Below are positions 21,016 through 33,434 of a DNA stretch of 64,000 nt, piece by piece. Under the pieces are notes generated by a model. The model worked only from the letters and a program-made list of their open reading frames with translations, was not told where the DNA came from and did not search any database. The position numbers were made by a program, and so were the translations under genes. The stretch spans positions 1 to 64,000 of the forward strand of contig WHUX01000210.1 of assembly GCA_015179025.1 (NCBI GenBank), in the 5' to 3' direction. This stretch comes from Terfezia claveryi. Taxonomy: Eukaryota > Ascomycota > Pezizomycetes > Pezizales > Pezizaceae. Numbering within the stretch: the first letter of the stretch is position 1; every line of letters starts with the position of its first letter.

Positions 21016-22579
21016 ATGGCAGCACGCACAGTAATTGCTCGGGCAGCTCAGTTCCTCCGCACATCCGCCCCAAAGGCCTCATCCTTCCCATATCATGTCG
21101 CTCGACGAAATATAATCACATTTGTTCCACGACGACCGGCCCCCGGGCCTTTCTCTGCACCAAAGAACACCCGCTTTGCCTCCTCTTCCTCCTCTGGTGG
21201 AGGGTCTCGCACTGGTCTCTATGCCCTTCTTGCGTTGGGGGCTGTTGGGGGTGGTGGCTACTACCTCCACTCCACTGGCCAGTTGACCGAATACTTCCCA
21301 TTCCTCGCTGGGATGCACTCTGGTGCTTCTGCCGATAAGGTTCATATCAAGGGACCAGATCACAAGGGAACCTTTGAAGACTACCAACAAATCTACAATG
21401 AGATCGCAGAGCTATTGGAGTCCAACTCGGATTACGATGATGGGTCCTATGGACCGGTATGTACACGCATGATAGACTACCCGAGCTGTTTAAGGCTAAC
21501 GTAAACCTGTAATTTAGGTTTTGCTTCGATTGGCCTGGCATGCATCCGGTACCTATGATAAAGAGACGAAGACTGGTGGCAGCAATGGCGCTACTATGAG
21601 GTTTGCCCCAGAGTCCGATCATGGTGCCAATGCTGGGTTGAAAACCGCGAGGGACTTGTTGGAACCAGTTAAGCGTAAGCCTCACCGTCCCAAAACTTTA
21701 TCATCTTGGATACTCCCTCCCCATAGCCCCTCGTTGGGTTAATTCTCAAACATGCATTTATTCCATATGCATCTGGTTTATTTTTGGCTGGTTATGATTT
21801 CTTCCGACCTGGAAATAATCCACATCATGGGTCCATGCCGAGGTTATTGCACACAGGAAAATAAATTCTGTCATCATACCCGACATTCCGAACTTTGGGA
21901 ACCTGCTAAGCTCTTATTTTCCTGTTTCACAGAGAAACACCCATGGATTTCCTACTCAGACCTCTGGATCCTCGGTGGGATTTGCGCTATCCAAGAGATG
22001 CAGGGACCAATCATCCCTTTCCGCCCTGGGCGTAGCGACAGAGATCTTTCAGCTTGCACACCCGATGGACGCCTTCCCGATGCTACCAAGGGTGCACGGC
22101 ACTTGAGGGACATCTTCTACAGAATGGGCTTTGATGATAGGGAAATTGTTGCTCTCAGTGGCGCACATGCTTTGGGGAGGTGCCACACTGATAGGTCTGG
22201 CTTTAGCGGACCGTGGACCTTCTCCCCCACTGTCCTTACCAACGACTACTACAAGCTTCTCCTTGATGAGAAGTGGCAATGGAAAAAGGTGCTTATTAGC
22301 CCCCTATTTACCCACCTTAGATTGCAGGAGCTAATGATTTTCCTAATGTAGTGGAATGGACCTGCCCAGTATGAGGACAAGAAGACCAAGTCTCTTATGA
22401 TGCTGCCGACAGACTTTGAACTTATTAAGGACAAGGAATTCAGGAAGCACGTTGAGCGATACGCCAAGGACGAATCCGTGTTCATGAACGAATTCAGGGA
22501 CGCTGTGCTAAAGCTGTTCGAACTTGGTGTATCATTCAAGCAAGAGGAGAGATACATCTTCAAGAGGACTACTGATTAG
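21016..22579 (+). CDS. CCP1: Mitochondrial cytochrome c peroxidase
   Basis: A haem peroxidase that reduces H2O2 with electrons from cytochrome c in the intermembrane space. Exons: 21016-21456, 21518-21674, 21933-22288, 22352-22579; phases agree and give 393 residues. The N-terminus ([20 protein letters not shown]) is a basic presequence, followed near residues 75-87 by a Gly/Ala/Leu segment that suits a sorting signal. Distal site: [13 protein letters not shown] (Arg, Trp and His of compound I chemistry). Proximal haem ligand: [22 protein letters not shown] and [19 protein letters not shown] are standard family blocks. The C-terminus [12 protein letters not shown] then KLFELGV is complete. 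Intron 2 is 258 nt, about four times its neighbours (61 and 63 nt). The gene runs divergent from the aminopeptidase. Confidence 0.95.
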
Positions 22580-24426
22580 GTTTCTGCCTTCGCTCAGGGT
22601 CCTGGTTGGTGGTTGGAACGGATGTGGCTTTACTTGACGAATGATTGCTCTGATGGGTAGGGCTCCAGTGAGAGAGGGTTATGGTTGTGGTTATCTATCG
22701 AATTTCTTTTTAGTGTTTCTTGGCCATTGCATGCATGCTCATGTTTCTACTTCTGTCGGCCTCAATGATTGTCACCATTACCACAATCACGTTATACCAT
22801 GTTACCTATTCCCTTCATCTTCATGTTCCCCCTACTATTCCCCTTTCTTGCGGTGCGTTCATTGCCTTGTGCTTAAGTGGAGTTTTTATGAGGGTTGCCC
22901 TTCTGTGTTTATATTCTGTTACGTAGTTATCCTTCAAGTTTCACTGAATGGATCACTAATTACTCAGTATTTGCGAAGTTTGCTGGGGTCTCGGCTTTGC
23001 TGCGGAGCAAGACTTCAGGTACTCAGATAATTTGGAGGTTTGGGGGATGAACCAGTAAAGCCGGTAGATCATTTTTATGCTTTGCGTATAGAAATTTGAA
23101 TTAGAAAGTAAATACATGCCTTTTTTGTTCTTTTAAGAAAAACTCAGGATTCGTGTGCACCGTCCCTCGGGACAGTATGATATGCCACCCGGAAACTCGG
23201 GTGGGTCAAGGGTCAGGCAAGTTAATTTGCCGCCCGCACGTGCTATATACATCAATAAGTGGGGAGTGGAAGAGAGAAGGGAAAGGAGAGATGGAAAGGA
23301 AAGTGTGTAGCGCTATATGAGAAAGAATTTTAGACTGAAAATTGAAAGAAATCGCTGTATGCAAAAACAATGGTATGTTAGGAGAAAATCTCATGTTTAA
23401 CGACGACCATACAATCAACGTGAGTAGGAGAAGAGCGGGGGAAAGCTGCTGTGGTACTTATTTTCAAAATTTTTCTCATCAATCAAGAAGGCGGTGTATG
23501 AAGTTTCTTTATGGCGGTTTTTCTTTTTTTTTGGTGGACGTTTAGTTTTTCATGGAGGATGGGGAGGGGAGGGGGGTAAGCGTTACCCTGAACTTGCATG
23601 GTACCCACACCTACTGTACCAAGCCCGGATTTGAATTGAGTATTTTAGTGCGGCTTTGTCTGTGCTGAAAGAGTGATTGGTCATGATCAGCTGGGAGAAT
23701 ATATAGATTGGTAGGGGGCCCAAGGAGAAGGAGTGTCGAGGGACAAGACGGGAGGCATGCTAATGCTAAGCATTTGAAGCCAACACCTCACCTCCTATAC
23801 CGGTATCCTAAAATACCACGAGAGGCCTTGAATACTACAAGCTCTAATGTATAGAAGTTACTTTGTTTGTTCCCCATCCTTTTGAAAATCTGATTCGACT
23901 TAAAAATAGTCAGCGTAGACATTACTAGTCTTGTTGACTACTTCTTGATGCAAGTACACAAAACTCTTGATGTATTTCAAAAGGAGTATATTTCTTCACA
24001 AACATCCATATACTATCAACATTCCCACAAGGCACAAGAGACAACCTCAACACAAGTATATACATCCTTATCCCCGAGATATCTTTTGTACTAACACAAA
24101 ATAGAAGGCATTAACCAATACGAAAAAAAAGCCTTTTTTCTCGAACCGCGAACCATGGAACATCTTATGCGAACAAACGTTAGCTGAAAAACCAACTGAA
24201 CACATAGGGATAAATCATACAAACGATCAATCAAGACAACACCAACCAGCCCGTTGTCAGTCCGAGCAATGCAAGTAAAAAAACTTAATGCAAAAAGCCT
24301 AGTAAGATATACTCCTCATCCACCAAAGAAAAAGCAAAAATATCGCACTCTATGTTGAGCAAGAACACAAACAAAACTAAGGCTGATAGCGAGTACAGTT
24401 AAAAAAAAATAACAAGCCAATAACCC
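22580..24426. other. 3' flank and gene-free stretch
   Basis: 3' region of CCP1, the second hairpin element (23155-23244), then AT-rich DNA to the end of the large minus-strand gene. The plus-strand ORFs at 22641-23030 have no protein character I recognise. Confidence 0.5.
23155..23244 (+). repeat. Hairpin-rich dispersed element, copy 2 (best folded)
   Basis: GTGCAC is followed by a hairpin 23162-23173 (GTCC, CTCG loop, GGAC), the 11-nt spacer AGTATGATATG, and a perfect 7-bp stem 23185-23204 (CCACCCG / CGGGTGG, 6-nt loop GAAACT). After 11 nt comes a perfect 5-bp stem 23216-23231 (GGCAA / TTGCC, loop GTTAAT). A poly-T/poly-A-rich stretch precedes it. Related copies lie at 1189-1290 and 59322-59415. 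Confidence 0.6.
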
Positions 24427-27400
24427 CTACCAGCTCGGCATGGCAATTTCCAAACTTCTTCCTCTCCTCTCCCCGTCATCAATCAATGCCCCACTCATCC
24501 ACGGCCCGAGGCCCGGCTGAGAACGGCCTCCTCCGGTACACCATACCCCCATCTCTCTTGCTCTCTCCCTCACTTCCATCTCCTTCAACTCCTTCTCATT
24601 CGTTTCTCTCTCCATCATTTCCCTTTCCCTGACCTCCATCTTCCACAGCGTATGCTTATTCCTGCTCCCGCCCCTATGCACACGCCTCGGCTGTCCCATC
24701 CCATTCTGGCTCCCACCTAGACTTCCGCACCCTGCAACACATGGCCCGCTTCTGGCATACTCCGTTTGTCCTTCATCGCCACCATGAGTCGACGATACCG
24801 AATCTGAGAACCCAGTATCCCAATCAGGGGTATCCGTAATCTCAACGAAATTCAATCCCACACCTTCATTGAATGTCCACAGCCAAGTCTGTAATCGATA
24901 GAGCCATCTTCTCAGCCTCTGTTTCTCTCCTTCGATTTCCTGGTCTACTGAGATCTCTAAGTCCCTTAAGGTCGGGGCCTTGGGTTGTTCAGGTAGAGCA
25001 ATAAGAATTTGTGGCGGAGAAGCTAGAGGCGGAGGCCAATCCTCTGTCGCTTCCTCTTTCGCTACTTGTTTCCGTACCGTTGTATCAAGCTTCAGCTGTA
25101 ACGGAGGCGCCTTCGGTGGCGGGCATGGGGTAGTGCTTGAAGTGTTCTTGGGTGTTGTTCCTGATTTTTGCTTTCCCTTTGATGGCATAGTAGGAGCTAG
25201 TGTAGGAGCAAGAGTGCGAGTCTTCACAGTATCCCTCTTATGGTAATCATTACTCTCATGTAGATCAGCCTTCTTCTCCTTCTTCGACTTATACATTTTC
25301 CATACGGCTGCATCATCCGCACCGGTATCAGTGGCCTCTTCAGTATCTGCAGTAGCTTTGACTGCCACATGCGCAGGTAAAGGTGGTGCTGGCGACGGGT
25401 GAAGTATTGGCTGACCTTGATTTAAGGCAGCGCTCTTCTTAAGTATATCTGTGTACAATAACCCAGATCCAGGGAGTCGGGCCTTTGGAATTTCTACAGG
25501 CTGAGGGCCAGGGACGTATTTTTGTGATGTTGTTGATTCTGCTTGCTTCAGAGTTTTAGGAGTGGAGTCTGGCTGGTTTGGTGGAGCCGCCATCAGAGTC
25601 TTCACCACCGATACCTGTGCTCCTACGGTTGGTGGTTGTTTCTCTTTTACATTAAGCTTCCCTGTAAGTAACTGTGCTTCTGCTTGTTTTTCTTTAACAG
25701 GAGTCTTCAATACTGGCGTCTGTGTTGCTGGCGGTGCTTTCTTCTCCTCTACCTTACCCTTCCCTCTAGCCACATCAGCCCAGTTAGGTGCTGGCGGCGG
25801 CGGGGGAGCTGCAGGCGCAGGCGCCGTTTCCTGCACCACCCTCTCCTGCCTCTCCTTTCTCTCCTTTGCTAACCTCAAATTCTTCTCAGCAAGAATCTTC
25901 ACCCTCTCACCAACCAAAGCCTTTCTATCCAACTCCGGAAATTTCCACCTCACTCTAGCCGCATGCTTCCTCTGCTCTTCCCAGACATTCAGTATCTCAA
26001 GAACAATATATCCCATGAATAGACTTCTGTCTAGATGACACATTTCCAGGTGCTTCGCCCTCACTTTGGCATCAATCTTGCTCTCCTCTGCACCGAAAAC
26101 CTCCTCGCCTATGGATGTGTTCCCGGTATAATATAGAGGGCCTGATCTTCTGAAAATAGGGTTCAGGACAGGACTTTCGATTAAGCGAGGTTCCAGCTTG
26201 AGAGAATGTATAAGAAGCGGTAGGAGAAACTCTTCAGATGAATCTGTTCACAAGAAAGTTGAGCTGTGGACTCTTGCGGCGTTTCTGAGATTGGGAAAAC
26301 TCACCAAATTCGATGTTATATTCGTCCTCCAGGCACAAGCCAGGTACAGTTGAGCTTCTAGTGCTAGTGTTTGGACCACCTCTCTCTCGTCGCCTTCCAC
26401 GTGATTGTGAGTTGTCATTATAGTCTTCCTTTCCCTGACTTCGAGATGCTTGACCGCTCTCAACGGGTTTATAATGAGACCAATCATCTGACGACGAGCC
26501 TTCAAATTGGCGAGAATAATTCCCATTCTTGGAACCCAACGGCACACTCCAGTCTTCGTTTCCAACTGTAGCTGGATGTATGTTATCCCCATCATCCTTG
26601 AATTCACTCTTTCGAAAGAGCCGAACAGCAGGCGGCGGTGGCAGCTTCAGTATGTACTCAGAGGACTTCCCTCCAATGTCAATATCCGCAAAATCCATCA
26701 CCTGCTTCAGACACATCTTTTCAATCAGTTCAAGAAAATGCCGCCCTTCGTTACTCAATGCCACCGGCTCCACCTCCTGACACAAACCCCTTCTATCCCA
26801 TACAGCCCGCTGTGGCATTCTGCATCTCGTTTCCCACGTATCTTGGTGCCCTTCCTTCCCATTTCTTTTCGCATTTGAATCTTCATGAGGTATCTCTTGG
26901 CCTGCTCTCGTCGCTCCCGTTGGTTGCTTATCCCAGTATCTAAATTCTTGTGATAATGTAGGCGAATATGAGTCCCAACTATTTTTGGACACAGGTTTAT
27001 GCTCTGCACCTCGATTACCCTCTACAGAAATAGGTTTTTCTGTAGAACCTGATCCCGTCGAGGCAGACCTATTCGTAGACTGACCCCAAACTTGCTCCCA
27101 CGTGTGAGGTATTCCTGAGTGGGCGAATGAGTCCTCCATAGCTAGCCAATCTGTTTCTTCCATTGCATGTACATTCCAAAAGGCCCTCAGTACTATCCCA
27201 TTACGCGCGTATCTCGATATTCCAGAGCACCATTCCCGCTCAAACACCTTGCTCACACGTCTCCATTTAAGAGAAATCGCAGTTTGCACACGAACCACCT
27301 TGTCATATGAATCCTGGAGATATGACTCCATCTTATTACTAAGAAAGAAGCTTATGGTCTCCAACGTATATTGTTCATTCGCCTGGGTGGGGAGTGGATG

Positions 27401-29799
27401 GTTCGCACTGGACGATGAAAGCGGAACTAATATCTCTTCAGCTGAAGTCGGTGGAAGGGGTTGTCGAACTTGTCCATGATATTCAGATCCCTCTTTGTTT
27501 CCATTTGATTTCGCTGATAGTATTGGCGACCCATTGACAATCATGGTGGGCAAATGCCAGTCCGAGGCGGGAGCCTGTGAGGCAGATGGCAATACTGGAG
27601 ACAGTATTGCCGGTTGGCCTGGAGTCAACGCCACGACCTCACTATACCCTTCGTCGTGCTCATCAGTACCATGAAGAGTAATTTGACCAGAAGCAAGCAT
27701 TATGCCAGCTCCCCTCGCATTAGCATCTGCTTCTACATTCCCACAAACGTCTAACACTCTTTCCACACTCTGTTTGTCTACCATTCTCCCTTTGTCCTCG
27801 CTCTCTGTCAGTAGGGCAACACTGCCCCCATTTGCTCCCAGCCACGCAAGCACGCCCCACATCTCAGCTTGAAACTGTGCAACAATCTCATTCTCCTGTT
27901 GACTTATAGAAAGGGCTAACCGATGTAATGCAGTCTGTAAACTCTCTGATATATAGCTTGGACTCCTATTCATGTCTTCTGGGGTATCCGGGACTATTAG
28001 CTTAGTCAACACCTCAGTTGTTTGGACTTTATTCGAACAGTCAGGATACAGCGAAAGCAGCATTGTCATTTGATTCAATGTATGATTCAAATGAAGCTGG
28101 GGACGGAGAGGTGGAGTAGTTTGGATCCGGGAATGCGCAGTGCTAGGATGAGATTGCACAATGAAGGTATTTCCTGTTCTGTGGGGTTTTTGCAATGGTC
28201 TTGAATCACATCGGGCTAATCTTTGCCCGTAGTCTGCATTTGAAATATTTTTTTCATATATTCTCCAATCCAAATTAGGTGGCAATCTTCTTTCCTGTTC
28301 GATGTAATATTTGTACTCTTCCATGGTCACCCATACAGCAGTTTGCTGTTGATGGGTCCTCTGGTTAGAAGTCGAATATTGTTGGGGGTGTTTCGAACTA
28401 AATCCCATTGCATACCATTATGTGGCACACTGAATGACTGGCTGTGACCAGGAGCAGGCTGTGGAGGTGGTAGTGCCTTTGGTGAAAATATCAGCTCCCT
28501 TGAGGGCTGGCGAGTGAGTACAGGGGCAGGTGGACCCTCGCCTCTGAATGTCCGTAAACCTTGCATATTTGAGGAAGGGGTAGGACTAAATGCAACAGCT
28601 GAGGGATCAAACGAAAAATTGGCCAAACTGACGGTATGAGAAAGTGAATAGGGCACAGCTACAACATTTGGCTTCATTGGACTGTGTGCTGGTGTGTTTT
28701 GAAACGGCTTGAGGCCCTTCTGGAAAGGTGTAATGATGAACTGCACTGTAGAGGCTGTTTCACCACTTGATGTTGATTCACCTTGGTCCTCTTCCGCTTC
28801 CTCTATGCCCTGAGGGTTGTTCGCTCCCCTTCTACATGCCGCTCCCGGTGGCAAGCCCCCTGGATAGTTGAGAGAGAGCTGTTTAAGACTCTGTTCGAAT
28901 TGGGTGCTATCTTGCGTCTCTTGTCTATTAGTAGTTGTTGCAGTTTCCAATTCCCATTGCCATTGCCTCTCTTTAGTATTAACTTGCGCTCTTTGCCGCC
29001 GTGCAGTGTATTCGCCCCAGCCATTTTCATCAATTCCACCGACGGGAGAACGCTTATTCTCAATTGGGTGCCTCCCAGTGTCATTTCTTCGGTTCTTTGC
29101 ATCCTTATTCTTATAACGATCCTCCCACTTAGGCTGTGTATATGTGCTGTCCGCATGTGGGCCCAGGACAGCCTGGCGTCTTCGCCATTCTGCACGCTTC
29201 TCCATCCATGCTTCCACCCCTTGCCCTGAATGGAAACTCTCGTTCGCGCCAGGTTCACACCCAAGCCCTTGCCGTACATTAGAGTCCCGCCTCTCATTAG
29301 TCTCCACGGAGAGTGAAACATGGTGGTCGCTCCAGCTAGACCCCATATCATAACTATTGATATCTACCCCTAGGGCATGAGGTATTCCATGTTCAAAGCT
29401 CAATGTCCCAAGTTCTACTGCATCCAAATACACATCCCCATGATGACCATAGTGACAAGAATCCCCTCTGCCGCACAAATTGGGGATAGTTGTCTGAGAT
29501 GATGGTGGTGGGTATGGTTGATCGTAGGGAACAGTATTCCTGCAAAGGGTTCTCCAATGACGCGGTCGCACCCTAGGCGGCAGTGTCGTAAACAAAGTGG
29601 GTAGAGGAGTAATTGTGCTGGTTTGTGAATTCCGAGACGCTGAGAAATCCTGGTTGTTTACGGAGAAGCTCTCATTGGTCGAGTACCCCAAATTGCGCGG
29701 CCCTGTTGGAGGGGCCGCTTGAGGCGAAGATATTAACGACTGCAAGTGTGCTCTAGGAGCTATGGGTGGCTGTTTGCTGCTGCCAGACGGCGTCCCCAT
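24427..29799 (-). CDS. Large uncharacterised protein (about 1,757 aa, three exons)
   Basis: Three long open frames join as one gene: 28399-29799, 26305-28360 and 24427-26243. The second intron (26244-26304, 61 nt) is convincing: donor GTGAGT, acceptor AACAG, phase 1 on both sides. It rebuilds EYNIEFDSSEEFLLPLLIHS. The first (28361-28398, 38 nt, donor GTTCGA, CTAACCAG end) keeps frame but is very short, so the first ORF could instead be a separate gene or use another junction. The protein is hydrophilic and Ser/Pro/Gln-rich. A partial CCCH-like finger sits near residues 109-121 of exon 1 (CGRGDSCHYGHH: C-x5-C-x3-H), with the nearest upstream Cys 23 residues before it. The third exon begins with an ordered block (HLEMCHLDRSLFMGYIVLEI) and continues with an Arg/Lys/Glu helix, then Pro-rich linkers. 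No enzyme motif or membrane segment. RNA binding is only a guess from the finger. Confidence 0.6.
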
Positions 29800-32444
29800 C
29801 TGTATGTTCGCTGTTCAGAACCCTGAGTACTGCGTGCTTGTGATTTGTCGGATGAATCTTTTTACAAAATGGCAGTGACAGTTGCTTATGTTGCCAATTG
29901 GAAGTTTATGGATAGTGTGTCTCAGTGCAGCTATACTGCATACACACCAAAGTCAGTACATCAGCACACCTCAGTCACATCAGAAGCTTACCGGAGAAGG
30001 GCAGAGGCTCCAGTACAGCGCAAAGGGCGAGATGAGACAAACTATGGGGGAGCAGATGTGCTGTAACTTTATGGGAGGACGAGGGGGCTAGGAGGAAGGA
30101 GTGTTGAAAGGAACGAATATGTAGAAGAGACAGAGGGTAACAGTGGCAGCACGTTTCACATCACCAAGTTGTTGTTTGCCACGAATTTGTCTGATGTGTG
30201 TTGAGTTTGGGGTCATAGCCGAAACGGGAAGGCCACCAATCAATCTAAGTACTAGAGACAAATAAGGAAGTGTAGTAATGCAGCGTTATACAGGAACCAC
30301 AATATGAAACAGAACTTAGAGAGTAAAGTGTGGGGTATACCGCCTGCTACTCCTTAGAAACACATCAGACAGGATGAAGAAGCAAAAATGAAGGCAGAGG
30401 CAATATAAAAACAGAGACAAGAGGAGACCGGCGAGTCGAAATCGATAGCAGCGTTTTGAGCGTTCTAACCTGCTTCATGATTTCCTCATCACAATCTTCA
30501 CTATCAAGCCAAATTACATGATAAGTATGTGGTGGCGAGGGATAGATATTATATTGCAAATAACCACATCTATTCTTATGTCGGCCCCACACGCTTTCGA
30601 TGGGAGGTTGGGTTAAGCTACCGAGTCGTTCAAGCAGACCTATACTATAGGAAGAACATGGTTCATGATGTGGCGGGTAAACATAGCGTATGCATCAGAT
30701 GTCGACCCAGTACGGAACCGCCGGGCATCATAGACATTAAATTTCAAACGGAGAGGGTGCTAAGCTGAGATCACAGTTCCCTACCATCCAAGTGCTCCAG
30801 TCGTGACATTCAGCTACAACATTCGATGCGATGTCAACCAATAAGCAGAAGGCACCCAGCCGAGCATGAATGTAATCAGACGTAGGAGCTCGGGTAAACC
30901 TGGATGAATACCGCACAGTTCCGAAGTTGAGTTTCCTGCAGTGAAAGAAGATGCTTCCGTGTATGTCAGCTCATGTGCTTCGTATGCCTGCTTGTATTCT
31001 AGGCGGATAGGCGTACAAAATAGGAAATGGGCCAGCAAGTTTGAGTACCTAGATGACATACTCAATTCAGTCCTCGTATTAGACTGATTCCTGCGGACAC
31101 GATTCTCAGTTGGTTCAAGGCCAGTATTAATACTGTCGACAGTAGCAGAGGCTTTTGGGGCGCCAGGGTATGACGCAGGGCGATCAAACATGACTGAGAT
31201 GAAGTATTTATCATGAATGATAAGCTAGACAATTTGGACAATCATGGTGATAAAAATACACCCAGATCATGCAAGGCATAACGCAAGGGTGAACGATCGG
31301 CAATCGAGATGCATCCACTTCGGCTCAAACGGCATGAAATGTTCTATTGCGGGCGTCCTAGGTACCACAGGTTACACAACCCAACCCCTCCATGACCGCC
31401 CAACCTAACAATACCAGCACCCCATTTTTTGTAATCCATTGATCAGCATGTGTATATCAGAATCGACCGTAGATGCCTAGTACTGTACTCTCGTGATGCC
31501 TAAGGAGAGTTGATGCCGAGATGGCCCGGAGGGATCATTCTATGCACGCACTGAACCGTTCAGAAACGGGCACTATCCCTAATGAAGCAAATCTCAACAA
31601 CCACATCGCCAAGACTGGGGTATCTGCTTTTTCCAACATGCAGTGTCCAGAAACAGGAGTTGAGGGCTATTGCAGGCTTAGGGTATTGTATTTGGAAATG
31701 GTAGGTATATAAGAGGCGACTGGGGCAAAATAATCCATGTGGTTCCCCGCTGAGCTTGTTGTGAATATACAATAGAAGAAAGGACAACCACACCATGTTG
31801 AACTTGAACTCAAAACCTCAATATGCAGTTCTTAGGAATACATATTCCTAAGTGTGTAGATTCGACCTAAGTCGGTAGAAGGTGCTACTCGATTGAAAAG
31901 GGCGCAAGAATTTGATAATGCCACCACCGGTGTAAACAATTGAGACAAAATTGACAATCATAAGAACCAAGGAGTCAATCGATGACTCCTATAGGCTAAC
32001 GCGGACAACAAACAAGGTAGATGATAATGATCGGTATACCCTCCATTTCCTCAAGTAACCCTACCACTTGTACGTCCTCTAGGCTGGGTACCCAACAAGC
32101 AAAATCAGAGCTCTGATAGGTGGTATATAAGGAGTAATGAAGAGGAAGAATTCGCACATATATAAGAAAAGACCACCATTAACCCCAGAATTGAAACGTC
32201 GTTTTGATAACTCCAGATTTGAGAAACTCCCGACAATGATGCCCTCCAAACACAAAATACCACCGGTGATACACGCATTCTAGTCCATACACACCCCCAA
32301 CAACAATAGGAAGGGAAGCCATGAAATTACCTGACTCTGTAGCGTGATAGATGTTGTTGAGAACCAGACTAGATGAAAAGTTGAAAAAACTCTCGAGGTC
32401 GCATTGCTTCCGTATATAGCAGATGACAACTATGAAACATAATA
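29800..32444. other. Gene-poor intergenic stretch
   Basis: Upstream region of the large minus-strand gene, then DNA with short ORFs. The only one worth listing is 30814-31191 (minus). Confidence 0.4.
30814..31191 (-). CDS. Possible hypothetical protein (125 aa)
   Basis: This ATG-started ORF (MFDRPASYPGAPKAS) has a moderately hydrophobic C-terminal stretch (LPELLRLITFMLGWVPSAYW) that could be a membrane segment. No family recognised, and it may be chance. A stronger case would need a transcript or a homologue. Confidence 0.2.
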   Translation of the reverse strand: MFDRPASYPGAPKASATVDSINTGLEPTENRVRRNQSNTRTELSMSSRYSNLLAHFLFCTPIRLEYKQAYEAHELTYTEASSFTAGNSTSELCGIHPGLPELLRLITFMLGWVPSAYWLTSHRML

Positions 32445-33434
32445 TCAATTAATTCCCGCAATATTCATTCCACTCCCGTTGCTGATGGTCCTCCGCCTCT
32501 TGGTTGTGGCACCAACGACCACTCCACCATTCATTCCACCTCTCCCATCAATGCCACCACCAATTCCATTATCGATTCCCATAAGTGCTCCCTCTCCTTC
32601 CGTCTCTGCCCACAAAGCCTCATCCTCATTGCCCATTTCACAAAATTCTTTCCACCTTTCCATGTCTCTTCCCTCCTTGAAGAATCGTCCATATGCATAC
32701 CAGACTTCATGACCCATAACTTTCGTAACTTCGTCGACCAAGTGCGCTCTTAAATTATCCGAGGATCCAGTTTCTTTGTCACAATAACCACACTTCCCAG
32801 TCCTCATTGATATCGTAAACTCCCCCTTCCCAGTTGATTCATAAAACTCTGCATAACCGCAGTTGCCAGGGACAGGGGAGGACTGGCACGAGTAGTCCCG
32901 TCGGTGGTTATCCCGTAAACGCTTGCTGCGATATAGGTTGTGACAACAGATCCACACAGAGTGGGAAGCTCGTACAAGGTGTTTCTTGAGGTCTTCGAGT
33001 GTGTGGAAGGCTTCCCTACAATAACCGCATTCTAGAGTCTCGGTCATTAAGGTTGTGAAGCGATTAGATGGGCCCTTGAGAAAGTTTGTGAAACAAACAT
33101 TCCCTAAAAGGTAATGGCGTGAGATCATAATCTCCTGTGTTGGTTGTGTTAGAATGGTCGTTATCGAAGATGGTGGAGATAGTGGACGTTGTTGGAAAAA
33201 TGAAGACTGTAGGGACTGTGTCCTTCGGTGGGGAATAGGGGGAGGGTTCATCCTTTCGTAAGGTTCTCTTCTTTTCAAGTGAGACGATCGAGGGATTGTT
33301 GCTGCAGGGTCCTGATCTTCCGTGTTCTCAGATTTGCGTGACGTAAGATGGTCCTGTGGCTTAGAACTATATACCGTGGTACTGGATGTACCGGAGGTTG
33401 TTGAAAGTTGTAAAGGTTGAGCACTTGATAACAT
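32445..33434 (-). CDS. C2H2-like zinc-finger protein (329 aa)
   Basis: The start is the ATG at 33434 (MLSSAQPLQL); the frame continues upstream only through non-ATG codons. After a disordered N-terminus (to ~residue 125) come Cys/His units: CGYCREAFHTLEDLKKHLVRASHS (a C-x2-C...H type finger), CCHNLYRSKRLRDNHRRDYSC, and CGYCDKETGSSDNLRAHL. Fungal proteins annotated as putative C2H2 finger domain proteins have this irregular, spaced arrangement. An aromatic block (HEVWYAYGRFFKEGRDMERW) follows the last finger. The C-terminus is Gly-rich with a KRRR basic patch suited to nuclear import. Target and role are unknown, and the fingers deviate from the classical DNA-binding spacing, so DNA binding is not assured. 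Confidence 0.65.
   Translation of the reverse strand: MLSSAQPLQLSTTSGTSSTTVYSSKPQDHLTSRKSENTEDQDPAATIPRSSHLKRREPYERMNPPPIPHRRTQSLQSSFFQQRPLSPPSSITTILTQPTQEIMISRHYLLGNVCFTNFLKGPSNRFTTLMTETLECGYCREAFHTLEDLKKHLVRASHSVWICCHNLYRSKRLRDNHRRDYSCQSSPVPGNCGYAEFYESTGKGEFTISMRTGKCGYCDKETGSSDNLRAHLVDEVTKVMGHEVWYAYGRFFKEGRDMERWKEFCEMGNEDEALWAETEGEGALMGIDNGIGGGIDGRGGMNGGVVVGATTKRRRTISNGSGMNIAGIN

Noticed and set aside
20761..21504. 247-codon ORF beginning upstream of cytochrome c peroxidase
   Set aside because: Its first 85 codons are promoter DNA containing the TATA box, and it reads through the first donor site. The ATG at 21016 gives a normal mitochondrial presequence.
29882..30091. Short plus-strand ORFs upstream of the large minus-strand gene
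   Set aside because: Less than 75 codons, no motif, and located in the presumed 5' region of the minus-strand gene.
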